Origin: an uncultured Pelagibacteraceae bacterium
GTDB lineage: Bacteria > Pseudomonadota > Alphaproteobacteria > Pelagibacterales > Pelagibacteraceae
Length of the DNA: 64,000 nucleotides
Reading direction: 5' to 3'
Assembly: GCA_902580275.1 (NCBI GenBank)
Contig: CACHJZ010000003.1
Coordinates: 104,992-168,991 of the forward strand
Shown: positions 45,878-54,578 of the stretch, one piece after another
Layout of the letters: every line of letters starts with the position of its first letter
Position numbering within the stretch: the stretch's first letter is position 1
Translations under genes and position numbers: made by a program
The notes under the pieces: generated by a model
Told to the model about the DNA's origin: nothing
What the model saw: the letters and a program-made list of their open reading frames with translations, nothing else
The model's database searches: none

Positions 45878-46198
45878 ATGACAATTCAAAAAGCAAAATT
45901 TTCAATAGGTGACGTAGTTAAACACAAGCACTTTGATTTTCGAGGAGTGATATATGATGTTGATTTTAAATTTAATAATTCTGAGGAGTGGTATCAGTCT
46001 ATTCCAAAAAACGTTAGGCCTAGAAAAGATCAACCTTTTTACCATCTACTCGCTGAAAATGATGATCTTACTTATGAGGCATATGTATCTGAGCAGAATT
46101 TGTTGTTTGACGACTCAGAAGAGCCAATAAAGCATCCTTTAATAAATGAGATTTTTTCGGGAAAAAGGGGATCTAGTTATTTTAAGCAATCCAATTAA
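45878..46198 (+). CDS. hspQ: Heat-shock protein HspQ (YccV-like)
   Basis: A 106 aa protein with the YccV/HspQ core: AKFSIGDVVKHKHFDFRGVI, then RPRKDQPFYHLLAEND and YVSEQNLLFD. In E. coli HspQ binds hemimethylated DNA and acts as a Lon specificity factor. It is monocistronic here; the 179 bp to ccmC hold a large hairpin. Confidence 0.93.
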   Translation: MTIQKAKFSIGDVVKHKHFDFRGVIYDVDFKFNNSEEWYQSIPKNVRPRKDQPFYHLLAENDDLTYEAYVSEQNLLFDDSEEPIKHPLINEIFSGKRGSSYFKQSN

Positions 46199-46233
46199 TA
46201 CATCTTTTTTCAAACACAATTAGTACAAATGTT

Positions 46234-46331
46234 GGTCACACATAAAATGTATATTTCACTCATATTCTGATCAAGAGTGTAAAAGTTTCCCTTAATATTA
46301 TCTCCCTCACATTCTTGATCAGAACATGACC
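46234..46331. repeat. Long imperfect inverted repeat between hspQ and ccmC
   Basis: The arms TTCTGATCAAGAGTGT (46265-46280) and ACATTCTTGATCAGAA (46309-46324) pair over 16 positions with one mismatch, closing a 28 nt pyrimidine-rich loop. A further short outer pair, GGTCA (46234-46238) with TGACC (46327-46331), could extend it. No T-run follows directly on the + strand, so it is not a classical terminator. Either a structured leader RNA ahead of the ccm operon, a dyad operator, or an hspQ 3' processing structure would fit. The rest of 46199-46377 is featureless AT-rich sequence. Confidence 0.65.
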
Positions 46332-46377
46332 CTTTATCTCACTTTGAAAAATAAAAATTTCAAATATAAATACATCA

Positions 46378-47079
46378 ATGAAATTTATTAATAACTATCA
46401 ATTTAAATTGGTTCGAAAAAGTCAAAAAATTGTTTTAAGCTTATTTTTAATTGTCTTAATGCTTGGTTTATTTGAAGCTTTGATACTGTCTCCTGAAGAT
46501 TATCTTCAAGGTGACTCTGTTAGAATAATGTATGTACATGTTCCATCGGCATGGATTTCACTTGGCATATTTTCTTTAATGGCAGCTCTCTCGATTATGG
46601 TAGTTATATTTAAGAATAAATTATTCTTTTTAATTGCAAAAAGTTTAGCTCCCTCTGGATTTGTATTTAGCTTGATAGCTTTAGTTACCGGTTCGATCTG
46701 GGGAAAACCAACGTGGGGAACTTGGTGGGCCTGGGATGCCAGAATAACTTCAATGTTAATATTATGTATTTTTTATTTAATGTACTTAATAGCTTGGAGA
46801 ATTTTTGAAAGTAAAGATTATGTAACTAAAATAACCTCATTTATAGCAATTTTAGGATTTATAAATATCCCAATTATAAAGTTTTCAGTTGATTGGTGGT
46901 CAACTTTACACCAACCATCATCTGTGAATATATTCTCTGAAACCACTATACATCCCACAATGCTAATACCTCTTGGTATCATGACTGCGGCATTTGCCCT
47001 ATTTTCTTTGCTTATTTTTTTAATGAAATATAATACAGAATTGATAAAAATTAAAAATAAAGGCTTAGATAGATTATGA
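46378..47079 (+). CDS. ccmC: Haem exporter / cytochrome c maturation protein CcmC
   Basis: Presents haem to CcmE in the periplasm. It is 233 aa with six membrane helices. The WWD haem-handling motif GTWWAWDARITS is intact, with conserved His in MYVHVPSAW and WWSTLHQPSS. It is the first gene of ccmC-D-E-F-G-H and overlaps ccmD by 4 nt; ccmA and ccmB, which normally precede it, are absent here. Confidence 0.97.
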   Translation: MKFINNYQFKLVRKSQKIVLSLFLIVLMLGLFEALILSPEDYLQGDSVRIMYVHVPSAWISLGIFSLMAALSIMVVIFKNKLFFLIAKSLAPSGFVFSLIALVTGSIWGKPTWGTWWAWDARITSMLILCIFYLMYLIAWRIFESKDYVTKITSFIAILGFINIPIIKFSVDWWSTLHQPSSVNIFSETTIHPTMLIPLGIMTAAFALFSLLIFLMKYNTELIKIKNKGLDRL

Positions 47080-47309
47080 TTTCAGAATTATTTAATATGA
47101 ACGGTTATGGTTATTACGTTCTATCGTCATTCTTGTTCACGCTAGTTTGTTTTCTTGGACTTTACATAATTACAAAAATACAGCTTAAAAAAGAGCAAAA
47201 TAAATTTAATGTTAAATTCGGTGAATTAAACTCTGAAAAAGTAAAAGAAGCTAAAAAACAAAAAATTTACAAAGAAATAATAGCGACAGAGATATATTCT
47301 AAAATTTAA
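47076..47309 (+). CDS. ccmD: CcmD-like small membrane protein
   Basis: A 77 aa protein with one membrane helix (about 10-30, YGYYVLSSFLFTLVCFLGLY) and a basic tail, as in CcmD, which helps release holo-CcmE from the CcmABC complex. Sequence identity to named CcmD is too low to rely on alone; the position between ccmC and ccmE supports the call. Confidence 0.75.
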   Translation: MISELFNMNGYGYYVLSSFLFTLVCFLGLYIITKIQLKKEQNKFNVKFGELNSEKVKEAKKQKIYKEIIATEIYSKI

Positions 47310-47312
47310 CTT

Positions 47313-47738
47313 TTGAATATGTATAGCAAAAAAGTTAAGTTAAGAGCTTTATTTCTTTTTCTTTCTATAGCAACATTAATATTAACTATTTTTTTAGTTT
47401 TGAAAGCTTTAGAGGAAAATGTTGTTTATTTTCTATCTCCAACAGAAATCAAAAATTTAAATGAGACAACAACAGAAAAAATTAGAGTAGGCGGAATGGT
47501 AAAAGATCAATCTATTAAAATTAACTCTGATAAAATAAATTTTATCATCACTGATTTTAAAAATGAAATTAATGTTACTTATTCGGGTATTGTTCCAAAC
47601 CTATTTCAAGAAGGCAAAGGGGTTGTTGCCGAAGGTATTCTAAGAGATAAAAATTATTTTAAAGCAGAAAAGATACTGGCTAAACATGATGAAAATTATA
47701 TTCCCCCAGAGGTAAAAGCCAGTCTAGGAGAAAAGTAA
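47313..47738 (+). CDS. ccmE: Cytochrome c-type biogenesis haem chaperone CcmE
   Basis: Periplasmic-facing haem chaperone that binds haem covalently. It is 141 aa: an N-terminal membrane anchor (about 10-32), an OB-fold domain and the haem-binding motif HDENY, with His125. It lies 3 bp after ccmD and 1 bp before ccmF. Confidence 0.96.
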   Translation: MNMYSKKVKLRALFLFLSIATLILTIFLVLKALEENVVYFLSPTEIKNLNETTTEKIRVGGMVKDQSIKINSDKINFIITDFKNEINVTYSGIVPNLFQEGKGVVAEGILRDKNYFKAEKILAKHDENYIPPEVKASLGEK

Positions 47739-47739
47739 A

Positions 47740-49632
47740 TTGATTTTAAATTATATAGGTAACTTTGCTCTTTTATTTTGTTTGATAATTTCATTAACAA
47801 CTTTTATTACCTCCATATCTAGTTTAAACAACAAAAATTCTTTTTTTAAAAAAAACCTCAATGAATTGCTATTTTTTAAATTTTTTTTTGCTGTTTTAAG
47901 TTTTTCTAGTCTCATAATTTTATTTATTATCTCAGAGTTTAGTAATGAAACAGTTTTAAATAACTCACATATTTCAAAACCTTTGTTTTATAAAATATCA
48001 GGCACATGGGGCAATCATGAAGGCAGTCTACTTCTATGGCTATTAGTATTAACTTTTTTTGCTTTTTTTTATTTCTTGAATTCTAAAAATAGGCCTACAG
48101 ATGAAAGATTATTAACAATAATGTTTCAGGAAGTAATAATTTTAGGGTTCCTATTTTTTTTATTAAAAGCCTCTAACCCTTTCAATATTATTTTCCCTGT
48201 GCCAAAAGAGGGTTTAGGTCTGAACCCAATCTTGCAAGATCCATTATTAGCTATTCATCCTCCAGTTCTTTATTTAGGATACGTAACTACTTCGATAGTA
48301 TTTTCCTCATCATTAGCTGGATTGATAAAAGGAAATATAAATAATTTGTGGGCTAAAGATATAAAAAAGTGGGTTTTTATATCCTGGACATTTTTAACTT
48401 TAGGTATTTTGCTTGGATCCATTTGGGCTTACTATGAATTAGGTTGGGGAGGCTTTTGGTTTTGGGATCCAGTTGAAAATATTTCTCTAATGCCTTGGTT
48501 AAGTCTTACTGCACTAGTTCATTGTGTATTAGCTTTAGAAAAAAGATCAATTTTACATTCGTGGACAGTCATACTTTCTATTATTACTTTTACACTCGGT
48601 ATATGTGGAACTTTTCTTGTTCGATCTGGAATATTAAATTCAGTCCACACTTTTGCAAATGATCCGGAAAGAGGATTATACATATTATTTTTTCTGTTTT
48701 TCTTGATTTTTTTATCAGTTTTTATTTATTTTATTTATGAAGATAGATTTGAATTGAATAATAAAAATTTAAATCTTTACACTAAAGAAACTTCAATAAT
48801 TCTAAATAACTGGTTTGTAATGTATTTTTTGTCGGTTATTTTGATTGGCACGGTATATCCAATTTTTTTAGAAGTTTTATCTAATGAAAAGATTTCAGTA
48901 GGTCCACCATTTTTTAATAAATTAATAATTCCTTTTTTAATTCCATTTTTAATTTTTATGTCGATTGGTCCAAATTTAAAGTGGATAAAAAATAACTATT
49001 TCTCGAAAAAGTTAAAATTGATAATTATATTTATTTTGAGCATTATTTTATCAACAATAGTCTCGAAATTTTTTGGAAATACCGCATTAAATATAACAAT
49101 ATTATTAGCTGCAAGCTTTTATCTTTTTATTATTACTATCAAAGATTTAATTAAAAAAGGTTTTAAAAACTATTCACAAACAATTTCTCATTTTGGTTTT
49201 AGTTTGTTGGTTTTAAGTATATTGTTAAATAGCATCTTCTCTAACGAGATAACCTCAAACATGCGTGTTGGTGATGAAATAAAATTCTCTGACAAAATAA
49301 TAAAATTACAAAAACTCGAAAATACTACAGAGGCAAACTTTTTAAAGTTAATTGCTTATTTTAAAATTGAGGAAAAAAATAAAACAGAATTATTTTTAGA
49401 ACCAGAAATTCGTATTTACGATAAACCAGAGACAATAACAAGTGAGGCGGCAATTAAGACAGATATTTTTAAAGATAGATTTTTAGTTATCAATCTTGTC
49501 AAAGAAAATGAATACTTGAATGTAAGATATCAAGAAAAACCTTTTATGTTATGGATTTGGATTTCGGCAATTACAATTTCTTTAGGGGGAATAATTAATA
49601 TTTTTAAAAAAAATGAAAAACAGATATTATAA
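47740..49632 (+). CDS. ccmF: Cytochrome c haem lyase subunit CcmF
   Basis: Attaches haem from CcmE to apocytochrome c. It is 630 aa, with many membrane helices, the WWD-type motif GWGGFWFWDPVENISLMPW and periplasmic His residues in WGNHEGSLLLW and SVHTFANDPERG. The TTG start directly after ccmE gives a normal CcmF N-terminus (MILNYIGNFALL). It overlaps ccmG by 20 nt. Confidence 0.96.
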   Translation: MILNYIGNFALLFCLIISLTTFITSISSLNNKNSFFKKNLNELLFFKFFFAVLSFSSLIILFIISEFSNETVLNNSHISKPLFYKISGTWGNHEGSLLLWLLVLTFFAFFYFLNSKNRPTDERLLTIMFQEVIILGFLFFLLKASNPFNIIFPVPKEGLGLNPILQDPLLAIHPPVLYLGYVTTSIVFSSSLAGLIKGNINNLWAKDIKKWVFISWTFLTLGILLGSIWAYYELGWGGFWFWDPVENISLMPWLSLTALVHCVLALEKRSILHSWTVILSIITFTLGICGTFLVRSGILNSVHTFANDPERGLYILFFLFFLIFLSVFIYFIYEDRFELNNKNLNLYTKETSIILNNWFVMYFLSVILIGTVYPIFLEVLSNEKISVGPPFFNKLIIPFLIPFLIFMSIGPNLKWIKNNYFSKKLKLIIIFILSIILSTIVSKFFGNTALNITILLAASFYLFIITIKDLIKKGFKNYSQTISHFGFSLLVLSILLNSIFSNEITSNMRVGDEIKFSDKIIKLQKLENTTEANFLKLIAYFKIEEKNKTELFLEPEIRIYDKPETITSEAAIKTDIFKDRFLVINLVKENEYLNVRYQEKPFMLWIWISAITISLGGIINIFKKNEKQIL

Positions 49633-50137
49633 ATACTCTATTGTAATTTTTCTTATATTTACATTTTTTATTTTTTATTATGGATTAAAAGAAAAGAATT
49701 TTTATACTCCTGAGGATATAAGCATTAAAAAGTTTCCAAATCTAATTCTTAATGACCTTTATACTAATAGCGAAACTTCGTTTGACGATATTTTGGTAGG
49801 AAACAATTATTATCTTGTAAATATTTGGGCCTCATGGTGCTTACCATGCAGGGAAGAGCATCCATATTTAGTTCAGCTAAAAAAAAATTCACCTATTAAA
49901 ATAATTGGTATCAACTATAAGGATAAAAGAGATAATGCATTAAAATTTCTCGATGAATATGAGAATCCATATTTAACTATATTAACTGACAATAATGGAA
50001 TAGCTTCTATCGAAATTGGAGCATATGGAGTCCCGGAAAGTTTAATTTTAAATAAAGAAAAAAAAATTATTAAAAAAATTATTGGTCCAATTGATAGAAA
50101 AAAATTTAATGAAATTAAAGAACTAATAAATAAATGA
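49613..50137 (+). CDS. ccmG: Thiol:disulfide interchange protein CcmG/DsbE
   Basis: Membrane-anchored periplasmic thioredoxin that keeps apocytochrome c CxxCH cysteines reduced. It is 174 aa, with an N-terminal anchor (about 7-24), active site WASWCLPCREEHP and the cis-Pro loop YGVPES. Overlaps both ccmF (20 nt) and ccmH (4 nt). Confidence 0.95.
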   Translation: MKNRYYKYSIVIFLIFTFFIFYYGLKEKNFYTPEDISIKKFPNLILNDLYTNSETSFDDILVGNNYYLVNIWASWCLPCREEHPYLVQLKKNSPIKIIGINYKDKRDNALKFLDEYENPYLTILTDNNGIASIEIGAYGVPESLILNKEKKIIKKIIGPIDRKKFNEIKELINK

Positions 50138-50508
50138 AAACTAGAATAGTATTATATATAATTTTTTTATTATTAGCTTTTTCTAAATCTTCATTTTCTA
50201 ATGATCAAGAATTAGAAAATAAAATTAATAAAAATTTAAGATGTTTAATTTGTCAAGGACAATCCATTTATGACTCACAATCTGACTTTGCTGAAAGTAT
50301 GAAGTTAGTAGTGAAGCAAAAAATTGAATCAGGCATGAGCGAAGAGGAGATATATTCATTTTTCAAAATACAATATGGTGAGTGGATATTATACGATCCT
50401 CAGTTTAATACTAAAAATTTTGCCCTTTGGTTGCTTCCAATTCTCGTATTTTTAGTCGGAGGAATAATAATTTTGACCAAATTTGGAGTTTTAAAGAAAA
50501 GATTATAA
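50134..50508 (+). CDS. ccmH: Cytochrome c-type biogenesis protein CcmH (CcmL type)
   Basis: Periplasmic thiol oxidoreductase of 124 aa. It has a signal peptide (about 1-22), the redox motif LRCLICQGQS and a C-terminal membrane helix (WLLPILVFLVGGIIIL). Only the short N-terminal part of E. coli CcmH is present; no CcmI/TPR partner follows, as the next gene is a lipid A deacylase-like protein. Confidence 0.95.
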   Translation: MKTRIVLYIIFLLLAFSKSSFSNDQELENKINKNLRCLICQGQSIYDSQSDFAESMKLVVKQKIESGMSEEEIYSFFKIQYGEWILYDPQFNTKNFALWLLPILVFLVGGIIILTKFGVLKKRL

Positions 50509-50530
50509 GTTATATTAAGTTTATAAAATT

Positions 50531-51052
50531 ATGAAAAATAAAAATTTAAATTTTTTTTGCTTAGTTCTAATTATTAGTTTTTTTACAACATCACTTAAAA
50601 GCGATGAGGTAAATAAATTAATTGATCCTCATGAGTATAATTTTTTTACTGGAATGTTTGATTTTAGCGATGAAGGAAAAAAATCTACTCTAGTAGGAAT
50701 TCAGCATCAAAATGAAAATTTATATAAGGATACTTTTTTAGGAACACTTTCGCCTGTTACAGGATTTTTAGTAACCGGAGACACCGCAACATATTTATAT
50801 ACAGGTGTTCAAGCAGAATATAATTTAGGTAAAATTAATCTTACACCAAGCTTCACACCTGGATTGTATGGGCAAGGTGATGGAAAAGATTTAGGCCATC
50901 TTGTTGAGTTTAAAAGTGAAGTGCAACTGTCATTCGATTTATTTAAAAACTCTGAATTAGGTTTTTCATATAATCATATTTCTAATGCTAGTCTTGGGGA
51001 AAAGAATCCTGGGGCAAATAGTTATATGTTTAATTTCATGAAAAAATTTTAA
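50531..51052 (+). CDS. Acyloxyacyl hydrolase / PagL-like outer-membrane protein
   Basis: A 173 aa protein with a signal peptide (about 1-24) and beta-barrel-like alternating sequence. The C-terminal YNHISNASLGEKNPGANSY matches the PagL motif with His149 and Ser151. The third residue of the PagL triad, Glu 14 residues after the His, is Asn163 here, although E157 is nearby. Lipid A 3-O-deacylation is therefore possible but not certain. It ends with F, as outer-membrane barrels do. It follows ccmH by 22 bp. Confidence 0.72.
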   Translation: MKNKNLNFFCLVLIISFFTTSLKSDEVNKLIDPHEYNFFTGMFDFSDEGKKSTLVGIQHQNENLYKDTFLGTLSPVTGFLVTGDTATYLYTGVQAEYNLGKINLTPSFTPGLYGQGDGKDLGHLVEFKSEVQLSFDLFKNSELGFSYNHISNASLGEKNPGANSYMFNFMKKF

Positions 51053-51061
51053 TTTTTAACC

Positions 51062-52213
51062 ATGAGATTAAAAGATTGTCATAACTTTCAGGATTTTAGA
51101 AAATTGGCAGAAAAAAAACTTCCCAGCCCAATATTTCATTACATAGATGGTGCCGCAGATGATGAAATTACTTACAGTCGTAATACATCAGCTTTTAACG
51201 ATGTAGACCTTGTGCCAAACGTTTTACGAGGAGTTGAAAATGTTGATTTGTCGACTACAATTTTTGGAAAAAAAATTGATTTACCTTTTTATTGTTCACC
51301 AACAGCCTTACAAAGACTTTTTCACTACGATGGTGAAAGAGCAGTTGGTAAAGCAGCAAAAAAATTTAATACTATGTTTGGAGTATCGGCTCTTGCTACA
51401 GTAAGTGTAGAAGAAATATCTTCTATGATCGATACTCCTAAAATGTTTCAGTTTTATTTTCACAAAGATAGAGGTTTAAACGACTCTTGCTTAGAACGTG
51501 CTAAGGCAGCAAACTTTGATGTTATGGCTTTAACAGTAGATACGATTACTGGAGGTAATAGAGAAAGAGACCTTAGAACTGGATTTACTTCTCCTCCAAA
51601 ATTAACCTTAGCAAGTTTATTTAGTTTTGCCACAAAACCAATGTGGGGAATAAACTATCTTACAAAAGGAAAGTTTGAGTTACCTCATTTACAAGATTAC
51701 GTAAAAGAAGGCACAAGCACCAATACGTCTATTGGTAATTATTTTTCTACAATGTTAGACCAGTCAATGAACTGGAAAGATGCAGAAAAATTATGTGCTC
51801 AGTGGAATGGCCATTTTGCACTTAAAGGAGTAATGAGTGTTGAAGATGCAAAAAAAGCAGTTGATATTGGATGTACTGGCATAATGGTTTCAAATCATGG
51901 AGGAAGACAACTTGATGGCTCAAGATCTCCATTCGATCAGTTAGCTGAAATTGTCGATGCAGTTGGTGATAAAATTGATGTAATTTGCGAAGGTGGATTT
52001 CAAAGAGGTACACACATGTTGAAAGCTTTATCACTTGGCGCAAAAGCATGTGCAGGTGGAAGATTATATTTGTATGCACTAGCAGCAGCTGGACAAGCCG
52101 GTGTGGAAAGAGCATTAGGCCAATACAAAGCTGAATTAGAGAGAGATATGAAACTAATGGGGTGTACTAAAATAAGCGATCTTAGCAGAAAAAATTTAAG
52201 ATTTAGAATTTAA
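51062..52213 (+). CDS. FMN-dependent L-2-hydroxyacid dehydrogenase (LldD-like, copy 1)
   Basis: Oxidises an L-2-hydroxyacid to the 2-oxoacid with FMN. It is a 383 aa TIM barrel. The N-terminal FHYIDGAADDE, LTVDT (strand 4) and the catalytic SNHGGRQLDGSRSP with His and Arg are intact. The FMN-phosphate loop reads CEGGFQRGTHMLKAL, where most relatives, including the next gene, have (L)DGG(V/I)RRGT. It lies 9 bp after the PagL-like gene and overlaps copy 2 by 1 nt. Lactate, glycolate and mandelate are all family substrates; specificity is not readable by eye. Confidence 0.85.
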   Translation: MRLKDCHNFQDFRKLAEKKLPSPIFHYIDGAADDEITYSRNTSAFNDVDLVPNVLRGVENVDLSTTIFGKKIDLPFYCSPTALQRLFHYDGERAVGKAAKKFNTMFGVSALATVSVEEISSMIDTPKMFQFYFHKDRGLNDSCLERAKAANFDVMALTVDTITGGNRERDLRTGFTSPPKLTLASLFSFATKPMWGINYLTKGKFELPHLQDYVKEGTSTNTSIGNYFSTMLDQSMNWKDAEKLCAQWNGHFALKGVMSVEDAKKAVDIGCTGIMVSNHGGRQLDGSRSPFDQLAEIVDAVGDKIDVICEGGFQRGTHMLKALSLGAKACAGGRLYLYALAAAGQAGVERALGQYKAELERDMKLMGCTKISDLSRKNLRFRI

Positions 52214-53364
52214 TGAATATTTCTGACTGTAGAAACTTCAATGATTTTAGAAAACTTGCAAAAAAAAAACTTCCCGCACCTATTTTTCACTATATAGACG
52301 GTGGTGCTGACGATGAAGTCACACTAAGAAGAAACACTAGTGCTTTTGATGATTGTGATTTAATTCCAAATATTTTAGCAAGTGTAGGTAAACCAGATTT
52401 ATCTACAACAATTTTTGGAAGAAAAATTGATATGCCAATTTTTCTGTCACCAACTGCTATGCAAAGATTATATCATCCAGATGGTGACAAGGCTTCTGCT
52501 AGAGCTGCTGAAAAATTTGGTACATTTTACAGTATGTCAACAATGGCAAACAATTCTATTGAAGAAATATCAAACATTTCAAGCGGCCCAAAATTGTTTC
52601 AGCTTTATGTGCACAAAGATAAATCTATTACTGACGATTTATTAGATAGATGTAAAAGATCAGGTTTTGACGGCATGTGTCTCACCGTAGATACTCTAGT
52701 TGCAGGAAACAGAGAGAAAGATCATAGAACTGGATTTACAACTCCGCCGAAGCTTACTTTAAATAGTTTATTAAGCTTTGCATTAAGACCGCTGTGGGTA
52801 CTACGTTATTTAACAAATAAAAAATTTGAATTATCTAATGTTATAAAAAAAACTGATAAAGGAACTAATATTACTAAATCAGTAATTGATTATATTAATG
52901 AGCAATATGATCCTAAGATGAACTGGAAAGATGCTGAGTATTGCGTAAAAAAATGGAATGGGCCATTTGCGTTAAAGGGAGTTATGTCTGTAGAGGATGC
53001 GAAACGTGCTATTGATATTGGATGTACTGCTATAATGGTGTCTAACCATGGAGGAAGACAATTAGATGGTTCGCGTTCTCCTTTTGATCAAATAAAAGCT
53101 ATCTCAGATGCAGTTGGCGATAAGCTAGAGATAATACTTGATGGAGGTGTCAGGAGAGGAACACATGTTCTCAAAGCATTGGCAGCTGGCGCAAAAGCTT
53201 GTAGTTTCGGTAAAATGTTTCTGTTTTCTTTGAGCGCAGGTGGTCAACAAGGCGTTGAACATTTACTGAAAATGATGCATGATGAAATAAATAGAAATAT
53301 GATTTTGATGGGTTGTAAAAATTTATCAGAGTTAAATAATTCAAAGTTAATTTATAGAAAGTAG
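52213..53364 (+). CDS. FMN-dependent L-2-hydroxyacid dehydrogenase (LldD-like, copy 2)
   Basis: A 383 aa tandem paralogue of the preceding gene, exactly equal in length and similar throughout. FHYIDGGADDE, LTVDT, SNHGGRQLDGSRSP and a canonical DGGVRRGTHVLKAL loop are present, so all catalytic features are standard. Probable electron acceptor: the quinone pool or oxygen, as for LldD and lactate oxidase. Arose by local duplication, then diverged. It ends 14 bp before the aminotransferase. Confidence 0.87.
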   Translation: MNISDCRNFNDFRKLAKKKLPAPIFHYIDGGADDEVTLRRNTSAFDDCDLIPNILASVGKPDLSTTIFGRKIDMPIFLSPTAMQRLYHPDGDKASARAAEKFGTFYSMSTMANNSIEEISNISSGPKLFQLYVHKDKSITDDLLDRCKRSGFDGMCLTVDTLVAGNREKDHRTGFTTPPKLTLNSLLSFALRPLWVLRYLTNKKFELSNVIKKTDKGTNITKSVIDYINEQYDPKMNWKDAEYCVKKWNGPFALKGVMSVEDAKRAIDIGCTAIMVSNHGGRQLDGSRSPFDQIKAISDAVGDKLEIILDGGVRRGTHVLKALAAGAKACSFGKMFLFSLSAGGQQGVEHLLKMMHDEINRNMILMGCKNLSELNNSKLIYRK

Positions 53365-53378
53365 ATTGGAGATTTTAA

Positions 53379-54542
53379 ATGAAGTTAGCAAAAAGTTTAG
53401 ATAGACTAGGAACAGAAACAGCTTTTAGTGTTCTTGCTGAAGCCAAAAAATTAGAAGCTCAAGGCAAACCTATGATTCACTTAGGATTAGGCCAACCAGA
53501 TTTTAAAACTCCAAAGCATGTTGTTGATGCTGCTAAAAAAGCTCTGGATGATGGTCATCATGGATATGTAATGTCAAACGGAATTCCTGAATGTAGACAA
53601 GCGGTAACAAGATGGATTAAAAAACGTTATAATGCGGATGTCAGCGCAGAAAGAATTTTAATTATGCCGGGTGGAAAACCTACTATGACATATGCAATTC
53701 AATGTTTTGGTGAACCAGGAGCTGAAATCATCAATCCAACTCCAGCTTTCCCGATATACGAGTCTATGATCAATTATACAGGAGCAACCTCAGTGAAGTA
53801 CGATTTAACTGAGGACAAAGATCTTAAATTCAGCGCTGATAAAATTCTTTCTTTGGTAACTGATAAAACGAGACTTCTAGTTTTAATAAATCCTAACAAT
53901 CCAACTGGTAGTTTTGTTGAGAAAAAAGAAATTGATAAATTGGCTGAGGGTTTAAAAAAATATCCACATGTTACTATTTTAAGTGACGAGATTTATAGTC
54001 GACAAATATTTGATGGAAAAGAAATGCCTTCTTTTTTTAACTACCCAGAATTAAGGGATAGATTAATAGTTTTAGAGGGATGGAGTAAAGCGTACTCCAT
54101 GACTGGTTGGAGATTGGGTTGGAGTTTTTGGCCTGAGCATTTAGTTGAGCACGTAAATAAATTATTAATTAATAGTGTATCATGTGTCAATGCTGCTGCT
54201 CAGTTCGCTGGTATTGCTGCTCTTGACGGGCCAGATGACTCTATACATGAAATGATGGAAAAATTTACCGCAAGAAGAAAACTTATTCACGAAGGATTGA
54301 ATAGCTTGCCTGGTGTTGAGTGTAGTTTGCCAGGAGGAGCTTTTTATGCTTTCCCAAAAGTAACTGGAACAGGAATGAATGGAGCTGAATTCTGTAAAAA
54401 AGCTATGCATGAGGCAGGAGTTGCAATTGTACCTGGAACTGCATTTGGAAAAAGCTGTAATGATTATGTAAGATTTAGTTTTGCAGCATCAAGAGATAAT
54501 ATTTCTCAAGCTCTTGAAAATGTTAAAAAAATGCTAGGATAA
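53379..54542 (+). CDS. Class I/II PLP-dependent aminotransferase
   Basis: Fold-type I aminotransferase of 387 aa in the aspartate aminotransferase Ib family. IHLGLGQPDFKTP at the start, INPNNPTGSF, SDEIYSRQIF and the PLP Lys237 in GWSKAYSMTGWRLGW are clear. Probably interconverts a 2-oxoacid and an amino acid, using products of the flanking dehydrogenases (inference from context). Exact amino donor is unknown. Confidence 0.92.
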   Translation: MKLAKSLDRLGTETAFSVLAEAKKLEAQGKPMIHLGLGQPDFKTPKHVVDAAKKALDDGHHGYVMSNGIPECRQAVTRWIKKRYNADVSAERILIMPGGKPTMTYAIQCFGEPGAEIINPTPAFPIYESMINYTGATSVKYDLTEDKDLKFSADKILSLVTDKTRLLVLINPNNPTGSFVEKKEIDKLAEGLKKYPHVTILSDEIYSRQIFDGKEMPSFFNYPELRDRLIVLEGWSKAYSMTGWRLGWSFWPEHLVEHVNKLLINSVSCVNAAAQFAGIAALDGPDDSIHEMMEKFTARRKLIHEGLNSLPGVECSLPGGAFYAFPKVTGTGMNGAEFCKKAMHEAGVAIVPGTAFGKSCNDYVRFSFAASRDNISQALENVKKMLG

Positions 54543-54578
54543 GTTTATTTTTGTAAATAGGCTTGTTATACTAATTTA

